64,000 nucleotides of DNA from Flavobacterium sp. ALD4 (GTDB lineage: Bacteria; Bacteroidota; Bacteroidia; Flavobacteriales; Flavobacteriaceae), in contig NZ_PJBJ01000030.1 of assembly GCF_002836475.1 (NCBI RefSeq), forward strand, positions 868,001 to 932,000. Reading direction: 5' to 3'. Of the stretch, positions 10,622 to 19,371 are shown in pieces (position 1 is the first letter of the stretch; the number at the start of each line of letters is the position of its first letter). The position numbers and the translations under genes are program-made. Below the pieces are notes generated by a model. It was not told the DNA's origin. It searched no databases and saw only the letters and a list, made by a program, of their open reading frames with translations.

Positions 10622-11686
10622 TTATTGAAGTTCTTTTCTGAAATGTTCATAGTATAAGGCATAATAAATTAAAGGAAACACTCCTATTTTATGACGAATT
10701 GCGGTTCCTAAATCGGGTTCAAAAACCCCTTGAACAATAAAATATGAAAACAAAATAAGCAATATCCACAGTTCATATTCCTGTTCTTTTCTATTCTTTA
10801 AACAGCGTGAAAAGAGTACCAAAAGAATATAAAATAATAAAAGTTGCCAAATAACGAATGCGATGATCTGAGGAGATAAAAAGTGTTTTAAGCCATTTAC
10901 AGGAAAGTTGACCGTGAAAAAACCATAGACAATACCCACAGTTTCGCCATACCAAGTGTCTGGTTTAAGAGGAGAAACAATCATGGAGTTAGCATCTTGT
11001 GACCGTACTCTACCACTATTAACTACTTCCCTACTACTTTCAGAAAGATACTGTCCTTTCAGGATACCATAACTTAAGGATAAAAAAACAGCGATACAAA
11101 GTCCGTAAAAAATAGTGGTTAGCGTTTTATTCTTAAAATTGATAAAACACACTAAATACATCCCAAATGCAATAATAGGTATTAGTAAAAAGTAAGGGCG
11201 ATAAAAAGCTCCCAAAACCCCCAATAAGAACAGGGACAAAAAAATTGATTTTTTGAAAGAGATACTCTCACTCTTATAAATAAATACAATGAGTGCCAAA
11301 TACAAATAAGTAATAAACTCTTTGGAAAGCATCGACATAAAAATAGCAATCATAAAAAACCCTAAATAAACCAGGAGATTCTTTACATTAATTTTATCAA
11401 AAGTAGCAGTCACTCCTATCTTATATAAAACATAAGCGAAAATGGGATATTGAATTAATGCAATCAAAGGAAAAGGCAAATAACGCAACCCTGTTATTTT
11501 ATAAAATAATATAGTAAGTGGATAACTTCCTAAAAAACCAATCTCATTTCCTTTATCGAATGCAATAAGAGTAGCGTCGTAAAAAAACCGTTTGGGCAAT
11601 ACGTAAAATGCCAGTACCGCAACAAATAAGTTGCAAATAAATAATAGCATAAAAGCCGCTTTATTTTTTTTTACTATTCTCCTCAT
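10622..11686 (-). CDS. Polytopic membrane protein, EpsG/Wzy-like polymerase candidate
   Basis: A 354-residue protein with about nine or ten membrane helices spread along its length. A hydrophilic loop (about 208-245, SESSREVVNSGRVRSQDANS onward) and the C-terminal EPDLGTAIRHKIGVFPLIYY resemble polysaccharide polymerases of EpsG/Wzy type. Its start overlaps the stop of the upstream glycosyltransferase in an ATGA, showing translational coupling within the leftward operon. It is likely the repeat-unit polymerase; the exact family is not certain because such proteins share little sequence. Confidence 0.68.
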   Translation of the reverse strand: MRRIVKKNKAAFMLLFICNLFVAVLAFYVLPKRFFYDATLIAFDKGNEIGFLGSYPLTILFYKITGLRYLPFPLIALIQYPIFAYVLYKIGVTATFDKINVKNLLVYLGFFMIAIFMSMLSKEFITYLYLALIVFIYKSESISFKKSIFLSLFLLGVLGAFYRPYFLLIPIIAFGMYLVCFINFKNKTLTTIFYGLCIAVFLSLSYGILKGQYLSESSREVVNSGRVRSQDANSMIVSPLKPDTWYGETVGIVYGFFTVNFPVNGLKHFLSPQIIAFVIWQLLLFYILLVLFSRCLKNRKEQEYELWILLILFSYFIVQGVFEPDLGTAIRHKIGVFPLIYYALYYEHFRKELQ

Positions 11687-12777
11687 AATTTATATAATCC
11701 GGTATACAATTCAATGTGTTGATCCACCATAAACTTAATATCGTATTGCGCTGCCCTTTGATGGCATTTACTTGCCACATCTTGGTAATATATGTTATTT
11801 GTAAGGAGTTTATCAATATAACTCGAAAGTTCTTTAGCGTCACCTGGTTTAAATAAGATACCAGCATCTTTAACAATTGTTGTTAAACAGTCTACATCAG
11901 AAGCAATAACCGGCTTCCCCAACGCCATCCCTTCAATAGAAGCTAACGAAAATCCTTCATAGTTTGAAGAAAGCACCACTATATGGGTCATTTTTACTAA
12001 TTCGGGTACATCCATCCTTATTCCAAGGAACAATACTCGGTCATCAACTTTTAACTCTTCTGCCAGTTCCTTACATTGCTGTTGCAAAATTCCTTCTCCC
12101 ACCAATAGCAGTTTTACATCACTTGATAAATAAGACATCGCCCTTATCAAGGTAGCCTGATCCTTGGGCTCTTTAAAACTGGAAACCTGGATGATTATTT
12201 TAACATCCGAATCGGCATTTGAAAAAAAATCAAATCTATCTCTAGGAATACTATTTTTAAACGTGTCGATTGGCACTCCATTATTTATGACCTCAATATT
12301 TGAATCTGATAATCCAGTGTGTTTTTTAACAACATCACCTACTGTTTGAGTGATACAAACTATTTTTTGGTATTGTTTATAAAAAAAAGGGTCTATACCT
12401 TTAAAAATTCGACTCCTTACTCTTCTACCAGAAGTGCTGTGCTCCGTATAAACTAATTTTATTTTAGAACCCGATACTAATTTTGCTAATACCACCCAGT
12501 ACTGAGCTGGAAACAAATGAACATGTGCGACATCATATATTTTTAAAAAGGGAATGATTTTAAAAATATGTATTGGCTTATACCGGGAACCAAGCCCTAA
12601 AGAAAAAATAGAACAACATTCTGCTGCCTTTAAAGCATTCATAAAGGGATAATCTAGATCATTTAATACCAGCAAGTCTACCTTAATCCCCATTTTATTA
12701 TAAAGAGGTAATGTATCCAATACCAGTTTTTCAGCTCCTCCTGACTCCAAACTATTTATAATGTGTACTATTCTCAT
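11683..12777 (-). CDS. Family 4 glycosyltransferase
   Basis: A 364-residue GT-B fold enzyme. It opens with MRIVHIINSLESGGAEKLV, has VYTEHSTSGRR in the acceptor-side domain, and carries SSNYEGFSLASIEGMALGKPVIASDV, the EX7E-type donor site, near 265-290. It probably adds an internal sugar of the repeat unit. It overlaps the downstream polymerase-like gene by 4 bases and follows the flippase gene by 43 bases, so it belongs to the same leftward operon. Donor and linkage unknown. Confidence 0.9.
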   Translation of the reverse strand: MRIVHIINSLESGGAEKLVLDTLPLYNKMGIKVDLLVLNDLDYPFMNALKAAECCSIFSLGLGSRYKPIHIFKIIPFLKIYDVAHVHLFPAQYWVVLAKLVSGSKIKLVYTEHSTSGRRVRSRIFKGIDPFFYKQYQKIVCITQTVGDVVKKHTGLSDSNIEVINNGVPIDTFKNSIPRDRFDFFSNADSDVKIIIQVSSFKEPKDQATLIRAMSYLSSDVKLLLVGEGILQQQCKELAEELKVDDRVLFLGIRMDVPELVKMTHIVVLSSNYEGFSLASIEGMALGKPVIASDVDCLTTIVKDAGILFKPGDAKELSSYIDKLLTNNIYYQDVASKCHQRAAQYDIKFMVDQHIELYTGLYKL

Positions 12778-12820
12778 CAGTAATTTGCTCTAGTGTAAAT
12801 ATTGGGGGATTAATTAATCA

Positions 12821-14176
12821 TTAATTCAAAAAAACCTTCACCTTGTCTTTTCTATAAATTACAGACGCCACTGTGATATTCCAAAAAAATGAACTTGTAA
12901 CAAAAGCAATTGCCGCTCCCGTCATCCCGTAATCCGGTATTAATAGCCTATTTAAAACAAAATTAACTACTACAGCGAGTACTAGTATGATTTGAAAAAC
13001 ATGTTGTCTTCCCGTCATATTTAAATAAATAGGAACCGCTCCAAAAGCGGAACAAATACCTTGAACAATCATCAAAATAAGCAAAGCATCCTTAGCTGCA
13101 ACATAATCTTTGCCGAAAAAACCCAGAATGGATTCAGAAAATAGACAAATTATGATGGTAGCCGGCAAAGTCAGCATAAAGATTAACCTAGAACTATTTC
13201 TTAATATTCTATTCAGTTCAATAGTGTTTCTGTTCGAAAAATATTCCGCTATTTTTGTGGAAATCGTAATGTTTACAGTAATGATTACCATAGATACGAT
13301 AGTCATAAATTTAACTGCCAAAGCATAAAAAGCAACGCTCGCATCGTCTCTGTATTTCTTTAAAAACATAATATCGAAACTCATCAATAAAAATAGAGCC
13401 ATCCCGCTGATAGCTATAGGGTATGACTTGCTAATTATTTCTTTATATGAAACGGCCTCTTTATCACTTTTGACCTCATTTTGAGTGAAATAATAAAAAA
13501 CTAAACTTGTTGTTATCGCTGAAAGAATTACAAACCCAAAAAGAAAAACATCAACCAAGTAAGCTTCATCATAAAAATAATAGAGTATAACAGCGCCAAT
13601 TATAATCGGAATATACTTTATGCTATTTCTAAACAATTCAGCTACATACAAATGATCCAAGGCCCTGAAAACTTCTATGTTTAATGTTGTTAGGGCATAA
13701 AAAAATAAAATTCCGGTTGCTTTCAAAAGAATCAGATAAACTCCATCGTCTGCAAAAAAAGTATTTATAAACTCTTTATCTAGACTTAAAGCTATTACGA
13801 ATAAAAATACAGACATTGAATATACAATACCTACCATTTTCATGTAAATACTTCGTAGATCACTTGAAGTATTCGAAATTTTCAATCTTCCTCTAAAATA
13901 CAAAATAGACTGGTCGCATCCCAACAAACAAATACTGCATATTACCAATAAAAATGAACGGACAAAATCATATTGACCTACTGTTTTTGGATCAAAGTTT
14001 TTTGTGAGAAATAAAGTAAATCCAAACAAAATAAATACGCCAATAACCCGTAATAACAGCGTAATTAAACTTTGCAGAATAAAGGGATTTTGTTTTATTT
14101 TTTGAAGATAGCGCCTAATTATTTTCAACATATTTATATCTGATAACCCATTCATTTCAGTTAAATTCGAAAACAA
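12821..14176 (-). CDS. Polysaccharide flippase (Wzx/MOP family)
   Basis: A 451-residue integral membrane protein with about 12-14 helices and the MOP/MATE-like layout, for example LLLRVIGVFILFGFTLFLTK at the start and GLSDINMLK before it. It would move lipid-linked repeat units to the periplasmic face. The start at 14176 lies 32 bases after the chain-length gene. An alternative start at MLKIIRRYLQK (about residue 16) is equally plausible because the first 15 residues are polar and not typical of the family. Confidence 0.88.
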   Translation of the reverse strand: MFSNLTEMNGLSDINMLKIIRRYLQKIKQNPFILQSLITLLLRVIGVFILFGFTLFLTKNFDPKTVGQYDFVRSFLLVICSICLLGCDQSILYFRGRLKISNTSSDLRSIYMKMVGIVYSMSVFLFVIALSLDKEFINTFFADDGVYLILLKATGILFFYALTTLNIEVFRALDHLYVAELFRNSIKYIPIIIGAVILYYFYDEAYLVDVFLFGFVILSAITTSLVFYYFTQNEVKSDKEAVSYKEIISKSYPIAISGMALFLLMSFDIMFLKKYRDDASVAFYALAVKFMTIVSMVIITVNITISTKIAEYFSNRNTIELNRILRNSSRLIFMLTLPATIIICLFSESILGFFGKDYVAAKDALLILMIVQGICSAFGAVPIYLNMTGRQHVFQIILVLAVVVNFVLNRLLIPDYGMTGAAIAFVTSSFFWNITVASVIYRKDKVKVFLN

Positions 14177-14208
14177 TTACTTTGCTATCTTATTCGATAT
14201 ATGGATAT

Positions 14209-15186
14209 TTATTTTGCTTTCAACGATTGACTTTTGTAAAACGAGAAGATGAATCCAAAAATAATAAATAAGGAAATAAACAGTATCGGTAGAACTAATT
14301 TCATTTTACCATTAATAGATTTATTGTTTTTAATATTCAAAATTATAGCATTGTCACTGATGACTTTCCTCGAATTGAATAAATCAATTTTTAATGTTCC
14401 CAAAACATTTATCAACGAATCTTTTGTCTTAATAATGCTATTTAATTGGGTGTTTTCATTGTAATAAATCAGTTTATCACTATATTTAGCGTTCCCATTT
14501 CGGTTTGAAAATGCGTTTACTATTCCGTCAATTTGTAAAACAGTAGCTTCTTTTTCTTTGATCTTTTGCTGAATGTTACCAACTGAAATCTTTTGTATTT
14601 CCTCAAAATAACTACTGCTATTTAAATAATTCAGTATTGGATCGACAAAATCACTTTGACGCGTCACCCCATTTGTTGAAAGAATAATGGTATGGTAATT
14701 ATAATTCTTACTGGTGGTGCTTTCTTTAACGATTGTTTTTAAATCGCCGTTTTGAGCCATTAATTCCAAAAGTTCAAAGTTTTGCTCGTTATTGCTTATT
14801 AATTTATAAACATCAACGATGGGTTCAATTGAAATTTTGGTTAGTTGCGAAGGGTCATTAATACCGATAGATTTCAAAAAAAGAACGTCTTTTTCGGAAA
14901 TTTTAGAAGCCAGTAAGTCAATTTTGGAATACAGATAATCCGTTGATTTAAAATTTGGTGCTACAATAATTTGATGATTGTATTCCTTTTGATTTTTATC
15001 TAAATAATACCCCAAACCAAATCCTATAATCAATAATACTAAAATGATAATCCCATTTTTTATAAAAAACTGGATACTTTTAAATAGCATCGTACTAATC
15101 CATTGCGGAAAATTGCCTATTTTTTTTAAAATTAAGAACAAGTCTATTTCCTGATCTTCTTGATTCTGGAGTACGTTTGTACTCAT
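14209..15186 (-). CDS. Wzz-like chain-length/polysaccharide co-polymerase protein
   Basis: A 325-residue protein with a cytoplasmic N-terminus, a first membrane helix near 49-65 (IIILVLLIIGFGLGYYL), a large periplasmic region with coiled-coil character (IQQKIKEKEATVLQIDGIV) and a second helix near 297-317 before a short basic tail. This two-helix plan is that of Wzz/PCP proteins, which set glycan length; no kinase domain is attached. The usual C-terminal proline-rich signature is not obvious. It is the first polysaccharide gene after the DUF6909 gene, 9 bases downstream of its stop. Confidence 0.75.
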   Translation of the reverse strand: MSTNVLQNQEDQEIDLFLILKKIGNFPQWISTMLFKSIQFFIKNGIIILVLLIIGFGLGYYLDKNQKEYNHQIIVAPNFKSTDYLYSKIDLLASKISEKDVLFLKSIGINDPSQLTKISIEPIVDVYKLISNNEQNFELLELMAQNGDLKTIVKESTTSKNYNYHTIILSTNGVTRQSDFVDPILNYLNSSSYFEEIQKISVGNIQQKIKEKEATVLQIDGIVNAFSNRNGNAKYSDKLIYYNENTQLNSIIKTKDSLINVLGTLKIDLFNSRKVISDNAIILNIKNNKSINGKMKLVLPILFISLFIIFGFIFSFYKSQSLKAK

Positions 15187-15195
15187 CCTAAAAAT

Positions 15196-16875
15196 TTATT
15201 TTACGTTGAAAATCTGTTCCAATATTTTTATGGTAATTAAATAAGTAGGTTTTACACCTGTTGTTCCCAGTCCGCCTGAAGCCAAAGTGCTTCCGGTTTC
15301 CAAAGGATTGTCTGAAGCATAATAGGCGTATCTCACTTTGACGTCTTGAGGAACACTTTTTCTTATTTTCGAGGCTGATTGGATGGCTTTCTGATAATAA
15401 GATCCCTCCATCTCCAATCCGATTACCCCCCAGGTGGATTCATGGAAAAACTTCAATAAGTCCCTGTTTTGAAGTGATGTTCCCAGAACGGTAACCATTG
15501 GCCCTGCAAAAACAGCAATATCATTACCTTCAAACATTTCAGCGGTTAATTCATTGTGGAAAAAATAATTATCGGCCGTTCCTTCGTTGATATGGGCGTT
15601 CGGAATCATAATGTCTCCTTTTCCTCCTTCAAGAATTCCCGCTTTTCCCATAATGGAAACCGATTCTACATTCAGTAAAGTGTCTTTTTTGAATGGTTTT
15701 AATAACTCATCAATCGTTTCATACGCTTGCTCACCGAAAGCATAATCCATTACGATTAATACCGGTTTTTTACCCCCTAATTTGGCCGATGGAAAAGAGC
15801 TGTTAGCCCAATTAATTTTTGCCGTATCAAAAATTTGCACGTCGATATTAGTTCCAGAGGTGTCCGGTATCGAAATCATTCCGTGCTTCAAAGCCACTTC
15901 TTCCACTTTATTTCGCACTTCATGCGCTCCAGATCTACTCAACTCTTCATAAATGAAGAAGTCTGACTTATCTTTAAACTTGGTTTTTAATACCGTTGTG
16001 GCGAAAATGGAATTCATTACACTGTGCATATTAGCACTGATAACATGAATAGGACGAGCTAACAACTGATTTGCTTTTAAGACTTCCTTGATGTTTGTAG
16101 CCCATATTTCACCATGTATGTGATGCCCTAATCGCTCCCTTAAAATAGGACTGAACGTGATGGTTCGTTTGTGATTGTCGATAATTTCTTCTATCGCCAG
16201 TTTTCCTAACCAGAAAATTAGGTGTAAAAAACGATCCGGAGAGGCATCTGATCCAAAAGCATCATATATGTCCAATACTTCCTCAAAAGTTCTTCCGAGG
16301 ATATTGGCTGCATGTGAAATTGCTTTCTCTTTTTCTACAAGCGTCAATTTTTTATTCTGGGAAACGGCGTGCTGTAGTTTCATCCAATCACGCGATACTT
16401 CTCCAGCGTCGTCAAGTAAAACCCGATTTCGTATTTTATGTGATTCAATAAAAATAAAGGTCAAATGGGTCAAAATATCATAGATATCTGAACGGCCTCT
16501 CGTGATCTCCACGTTCATTTGCTCTTCGTCTATGCGATAACAGTTTCTTTTCCTTTTAGGGGGAACGATTGCTTTAAAATGAGATTTAGAATACCCTTCA
16601 TCAGAAGTAAGGTTAATAAAACGGCATTCTTCAATTCCTACAGGAAGTCGTTCAATAACATACAGAAGTCCGTTTAACTCAACTTTTTCTTCTGCAATGT
16701 TTCCGTATATTTCCGGACGTAGGGCTAACAATGCTTCACGCAACGTATCTCCTGAAATACCCATTGGTTTATAGAATCCCCTGTTGAACAAGTGCCGCAT
16801 CGTGATGTACATTTTTTCAATGGCTGCCGATGATTCTTGTGCTCGGGATCTAGATATATTTTTAGTTTCTTTCAT
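15196..16875 (-). CDS. DUF6909-type protein with nucleoside-phosphorylase-like C-terminus
   Basis: A 559-residue soluble protein. The N-terminal half (to about 260) is rich in Arg and Lys and includes MRHLFNRGFYKPMGISG; I know no function for it. The C-terminal half contains AVFAGPMVTVLGTS, then GVIGLEMEGSYYQKAI near 496-511, which closely resembles the GxxxxEMEG nucleoside-binding motif of purine nucleoside phosphorylases and nucleosidases, then YASDNPLETGSTLASGG. I infer a nucleoside- or nucleotide-handling enzyme. It is conserved in flavobacteria as a DUF6909-type protein. It reads into the polysaccharide operon (9-base gap), perhaps fortuitously. Confidence 0.7.
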   Translation of the reverse strand: MKETKNISRSRAQESSAAIEKMYITMRHLFNRGFYKPMGISGDTLREALLALRPEIYGNIAEEKVELNGLLYVIERLPVGIEECRFINLTSDEGYSKSHFKAIVPPKRKRNCYRIDEEQMNVEITRGRSDIYDILTHLTFIFIESHKIRNRVLLDDAGEVSRDWMKLQHAVSQNKKLTLVEKEKAISHAANILGRTFEEVLDIYDAFGSDASPDRFLHLIFWLGKLAIEEIIDNHKRTITFSPILRERLGHHIHGEIWATNIKEVLKANQLLARPIHVISANMHSVMNSIFATTVLKTKFKDKSDFFIYEELSRSGAHEVRNKVEEVALKHGMISIPDTSGTNIDVQIFDTAKINWANSSFPSAKLGGKKPVLIVMDYAFGEQAYETIDELLKPFKKDTLLNVESVSIMGKAGILEGGKGDIMIPNAHINEGTADNYFFHNELTAEMFEGNDIAVFAGPMVTVLGTSLQNRDLLKFFHESTWGVIGLEMEGSYYQKAIQSASKIRKSVPQDVKVRYAYYASDNPLETGSTLASGGLGTTGVKPTYLITIKILEQIFNVK

Positions 16876-16910
16876 TATTATATAGTTTCTAACCTACGAA
16901 TATACTTTTT

Positions 16911-18398
16911 TTATTTTATGTTTAATACATCAACAATAGCTCTGTTGTCTGAAAGGCGGGGGATTTTATTTTGCCCTCCTAACTTCCCTATCGATTTCAT
17001 ATACTCTTGAAAGCCGTTTTTTACCACTTTTGTTATCACTGCTTTTTGCAGAATATTGCCTACAATTAAGTCATCATAATACATATTTTGCTTTCTCATG
17101 GCATTGTCTAACGCTTCCTTAAAAGCGGCGTCATCTTCGGGTTCATTTTCAAATTCAATAAACCATTCATGATAAGGCAATCCACTTACTGGACTTATTT
17201 GCGGAGCAACCGTAAACTCATTTACCCGTGCATCAGTTCCTTCCATGGCTTCTTTTAAAGCACATTCCACTTCCTTCCCAATTACGTGTTCGCCAAAAGC
17301 GGATATGTAATGTTTAATCCTTCCTGAAACGATAATTCGATACGGTTTTAAGGAAGTAAACTGAACGGTATCCCCAATGTTATATCCCCAAAGTCCGGCA
17401 TTAGTGGAAATTATCAAAACATAATTGACTCCTAATTCGACTTCTCCAATGGTATACCGAATTGGTTTATCGGAGTAAAATTCATCACTTTTGACAAATT
17501 CATAAAATATCCCAGCATTCAACAACAGTAACATTCCTTTTTCCTTCTGAGAATCCTGATAAGCAAAAAAACCTTCAGAGGCTGGGAACAGCTCAATGCT
17601 ATCCACTTTCCTGCCTATTAAATTTTCAAATTTGGCTCTGTAAGGCTCGAAGTTGACCCCTCCATAAATAAAGAGATTGAAGTTTTTAAATATTTCTCCC
17701 ACGGTCTTCCCTCCTTTTTGTTGCAAACGCTCAAAGTACATTTGTACCCAAGAAGGAATTCCTGAAATTATGGTCATGTTTTCATTAAAGGTTTCTTCGA
17801 CAATGGCATCTATCTTCGTTTCCCAATCTTCAATACAATTGGTTTCCCAAGAAGGCATCCTATTTTTTTGCAAATATTTAGGGATAAAATGAGCTACAAT
17901 TCCTGACAATCGGCCAAATTTGATTCCGTGTTTTTCTTCCAGCACAGGGCTTCCTTGCAGAAAAATCATTTTTCCGTCCACAAAATCAGCCTTACCTGTT
18001 TCATGTATGTACAATAGAATGGCATTTCGAGCCGCTTCAATATGATACGGCATGGATTCATTGGTAAGGGGGATGTATTTTGCTCCAGAAGTCGTCCCTG
18101 ATGTTTTAGCGAAATAAAGCGGTTTTCCTTTCCAAAGAATATTTTCTTCTCCTTTTACCACTTTTTCAACATAGGGTTTTAAGTCCTCGTAATCCCGGAT
18201 TGGAACATGTTCCGCAAAATCTTGAAAGCTTTTTATTTGTTCAAAATGATGATCTATTCCAAATTCGGTCTTCTTCGCTTCTTTAATTAATGATGCAAAA
18301 ACAGCCTTTTGACTTCCAATGGGATTGGTGGCCCAAGCTTGCGTTTTCGCATAGATTTTTTGTGCAAATAGTTTTGCTGCTATTGATTTTATTGACAT
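16911..18398 (-). CDS. GH3 family acyl-adenylating enzyme
   Basis: A 495-residue member of the GH3 (auxin-responsive promoter) branch of adenylate-forming enzymes. The ATP loop is FAKTSGTTSGAKYIPLT, with FPASEGFFAY and YVLIISTNAGLWGYNIGD further on, as in plant GH3 acyl-amido synthetases. In bacteria the acceptor and acid are unknown. The frame extends 8 residues further upstream, but MSIKSIAAKLFAQK matches the usual GH3 N-terminus, so I start at 18398. It follows the coiled-coil membrane protein by about 35 bases and is probably cotranscribed with it. Confidence 0.85.
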   Translation of the reverse strand: MSIKSIAAKLFAQKIYAKTQAWATNPIGSQKAVFASLIKEAKKTEFGIDHHFEQIKSFQDFAEHVPIRDYEDLKPYVEKVVKGEENILWKGKPLYFAKTSGTTSGAKYIPLTNESMPYHIEAARNAILLYIHETGKADFVDGKMIFLQGSPVLEEKHGIKFGRLSGIVAHFIPKYLQKNRMPSWETNCIEDWETKIDAIVEETFNENMTIISGIPSWVQMYFERLQQKGGKTVGEIFKNFNLFIYGGVNFEPYRAKFENLIGRKVDSIELFPASEGFFAYQDSQKEKGMLLLLNAGIFYEFVKSDEFYSDKPIRYTIGEVELGVNYVLIISTNAGLWGYNIGDTVQFTSLKPYRIIVSGRIKHYISAFGEHVIGKEVECALKEAMEGTDARVNEFTVAPQISPVSGLPYHEWFIEFENEPEDDAAFKEALDNAMRKQNMYYDDLIVGNILQKAVITKVVKNGFQEYMKSIGKLGGQNKIPRLSDNRAIVDVLNIK

Positions 18399-18433
18399 TT
18401 TTGTTTCTTTATAAAATAACAATGTACTGTTAT

Positions 18434-18925
18434 TTATTTCGATTTTTTAGAAAGAGGTTCTTTTTCTTCTTTTGCTACTTCTTTTCTTAATTCCAATTCT
18501 TCTTCTGATGCCGATAATTTTACTTGTGGCACCACTTCTTCACTGGATGAAAGTATGGAATCTTTGTTAAATTTTGCGTATTCTAACTCTCCGTTAAGCA
18601 CTTTTTGAATGGATTGAATATAGACCTCGTTTTTCTTTAATGCAATGGTTAATGAATCTGATTTTAAGGCCAATTCAGTCGCATCTCTTTTTAATTTAGA
18701 AGAAGAATACCCTGGAATAAATTCTCTTAGAGGGGTAAAAGCGATTATAAAAGTAGTGACTGAAATCAAAAAAATGGCCCCAATTGTCGCCACAACAAAA
18801 ACATTCATTAAGGTTAATTTTAAAGAAAATTTTTCTTCAAAAGTATCCTCATTTAAAATAACGAGACGGTTTTTAGTGAATAATTTACGGTGCAGTTTTT
18901 TTCTTTTCAATCTTTTTTCTGACAT
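18434..18925 (-). CDS. Single-pass membrane protein with periplasmic coiled coil
   Basis: 163 residues: a very basic N-terminus (KRLKRKKLHRKLFTK), one membrane helix at about 39-63 and a C-terminal region rich in Lys, Glu and Ser. I recognise it as a conserved flavobacterial protein often labelled 'peptidase M23', but no M23 domain is present here. The topology resembles FtsB/FtsL-like or envelope scaffold proteins. Function unknown. First gene of the leftward pair with the GH3 gene and divergent from tatA. Confidence 0.7.
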   Translation of the reverse strand: MSEKRLKRKKLHRKLFTKNRLVILNEDTFEEKFSLKLTLMNVFVVATIGAIFLISVTTFIIAFTPLREFIPGYSSSKLKRDATELALKSDSLTIALKKNEVYIQSIQKVLNGELEYAKFNKDSILSSSEEVVPQVKLSASEEELELRKEVAKEEKEPLSKKSK

Positions 18926-19058
18926 ACTTTTTCTTTATGTTACAAATATAATAATTAATGTCAACGAAAGTGCTTTGCCCACTTAGTTCGGCATAATTCC
19001 TGTCAACGATTTTATTTTAATACATTTTTAACGTTAACTGAATTAAATAATAGTTAAA

Positions 19059-19093
19059 TTGAAATCTTATTAAGTTATTCTATTTACCTTTGT
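19059..19093 (+). promoter_or_regulatory. tatA promoter
   Basis: TACCTTTG at 19085-19092 followed by T is an exact TAnnTTTGY -7 element. TTG at 19059-19061 could be the -33 element, though the 23-base spacer is a little long. The longer open frame begins inside this box, so tatA must start downstream at 19138. Confidence 0.5.
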
Positions 19094-19137
19094 CGCAAGA
19101 TTTATTACAAATTTGCTTCGGCATAAACTATTCAATC

Positions 19138-19320
19138 ATGGGAAGATTTGGTGTTACAGAAATCCTTGTTATATTAGCAGTTGTTTTATTACTTTTTGGA
19201 GGTAAAAAAATTCCAGAATTAATGAAAGGATTAGGAAGCGGAATTAAAGAGTTTAAAAACGCCGCTAAAGAAGAGTCTTCTACTGACAAGAAAGACGAAA
19301 CTGAAAACGAAAAAAAATAA
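19138..19320 (+). CDS. tatA: Twin-arginine translocase subunit TatA
   Basis: A 60-residue protein: one membrane helix ([18 protein letters not shown]), the hinge [20 protein letters not shown] that forms the amphipathic helix, and a charged tail. It forms the pore of the Tat system for folded proteins; no tatC is in this window. The ATG at 19138 gives the classic MGRFG start, and the in-frame TTG 48 bases upstream lies in the promoter. A strong terminator follows, so it is monocistronic. Confidence 0.93.
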   Translation: MGRFGVTEILVILAVVLLLFGGKKIPELMKGLGSGIKEFKNAAKEESSTDKKDETENEKK

Positions 19321-19363
19321 AAAAAGTCCCGATCTCGTTCTAAAAAACGATTCGGGACTTTTT
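19321..19363. terminator. Bidirectional terminator between tatA and tex
   Basis: AAAAAGTCCCGA (19321-19332) pairs with TCGGGACTTTTT (19352-19363), with further short pairing inside. A-run and T-run flanks make it work on both strands. Confidence 0.9.
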
Positions 19364-19371
19364 TTATGCTT

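Noticed and set aside
18290-18490. Small plus-strand frame over the GH3 and coiled-coil gene junction
   Set aside because: It is antisense to real genes and its Phe-rich translation is a by-product of lysine and glutamate codons on the other strand.
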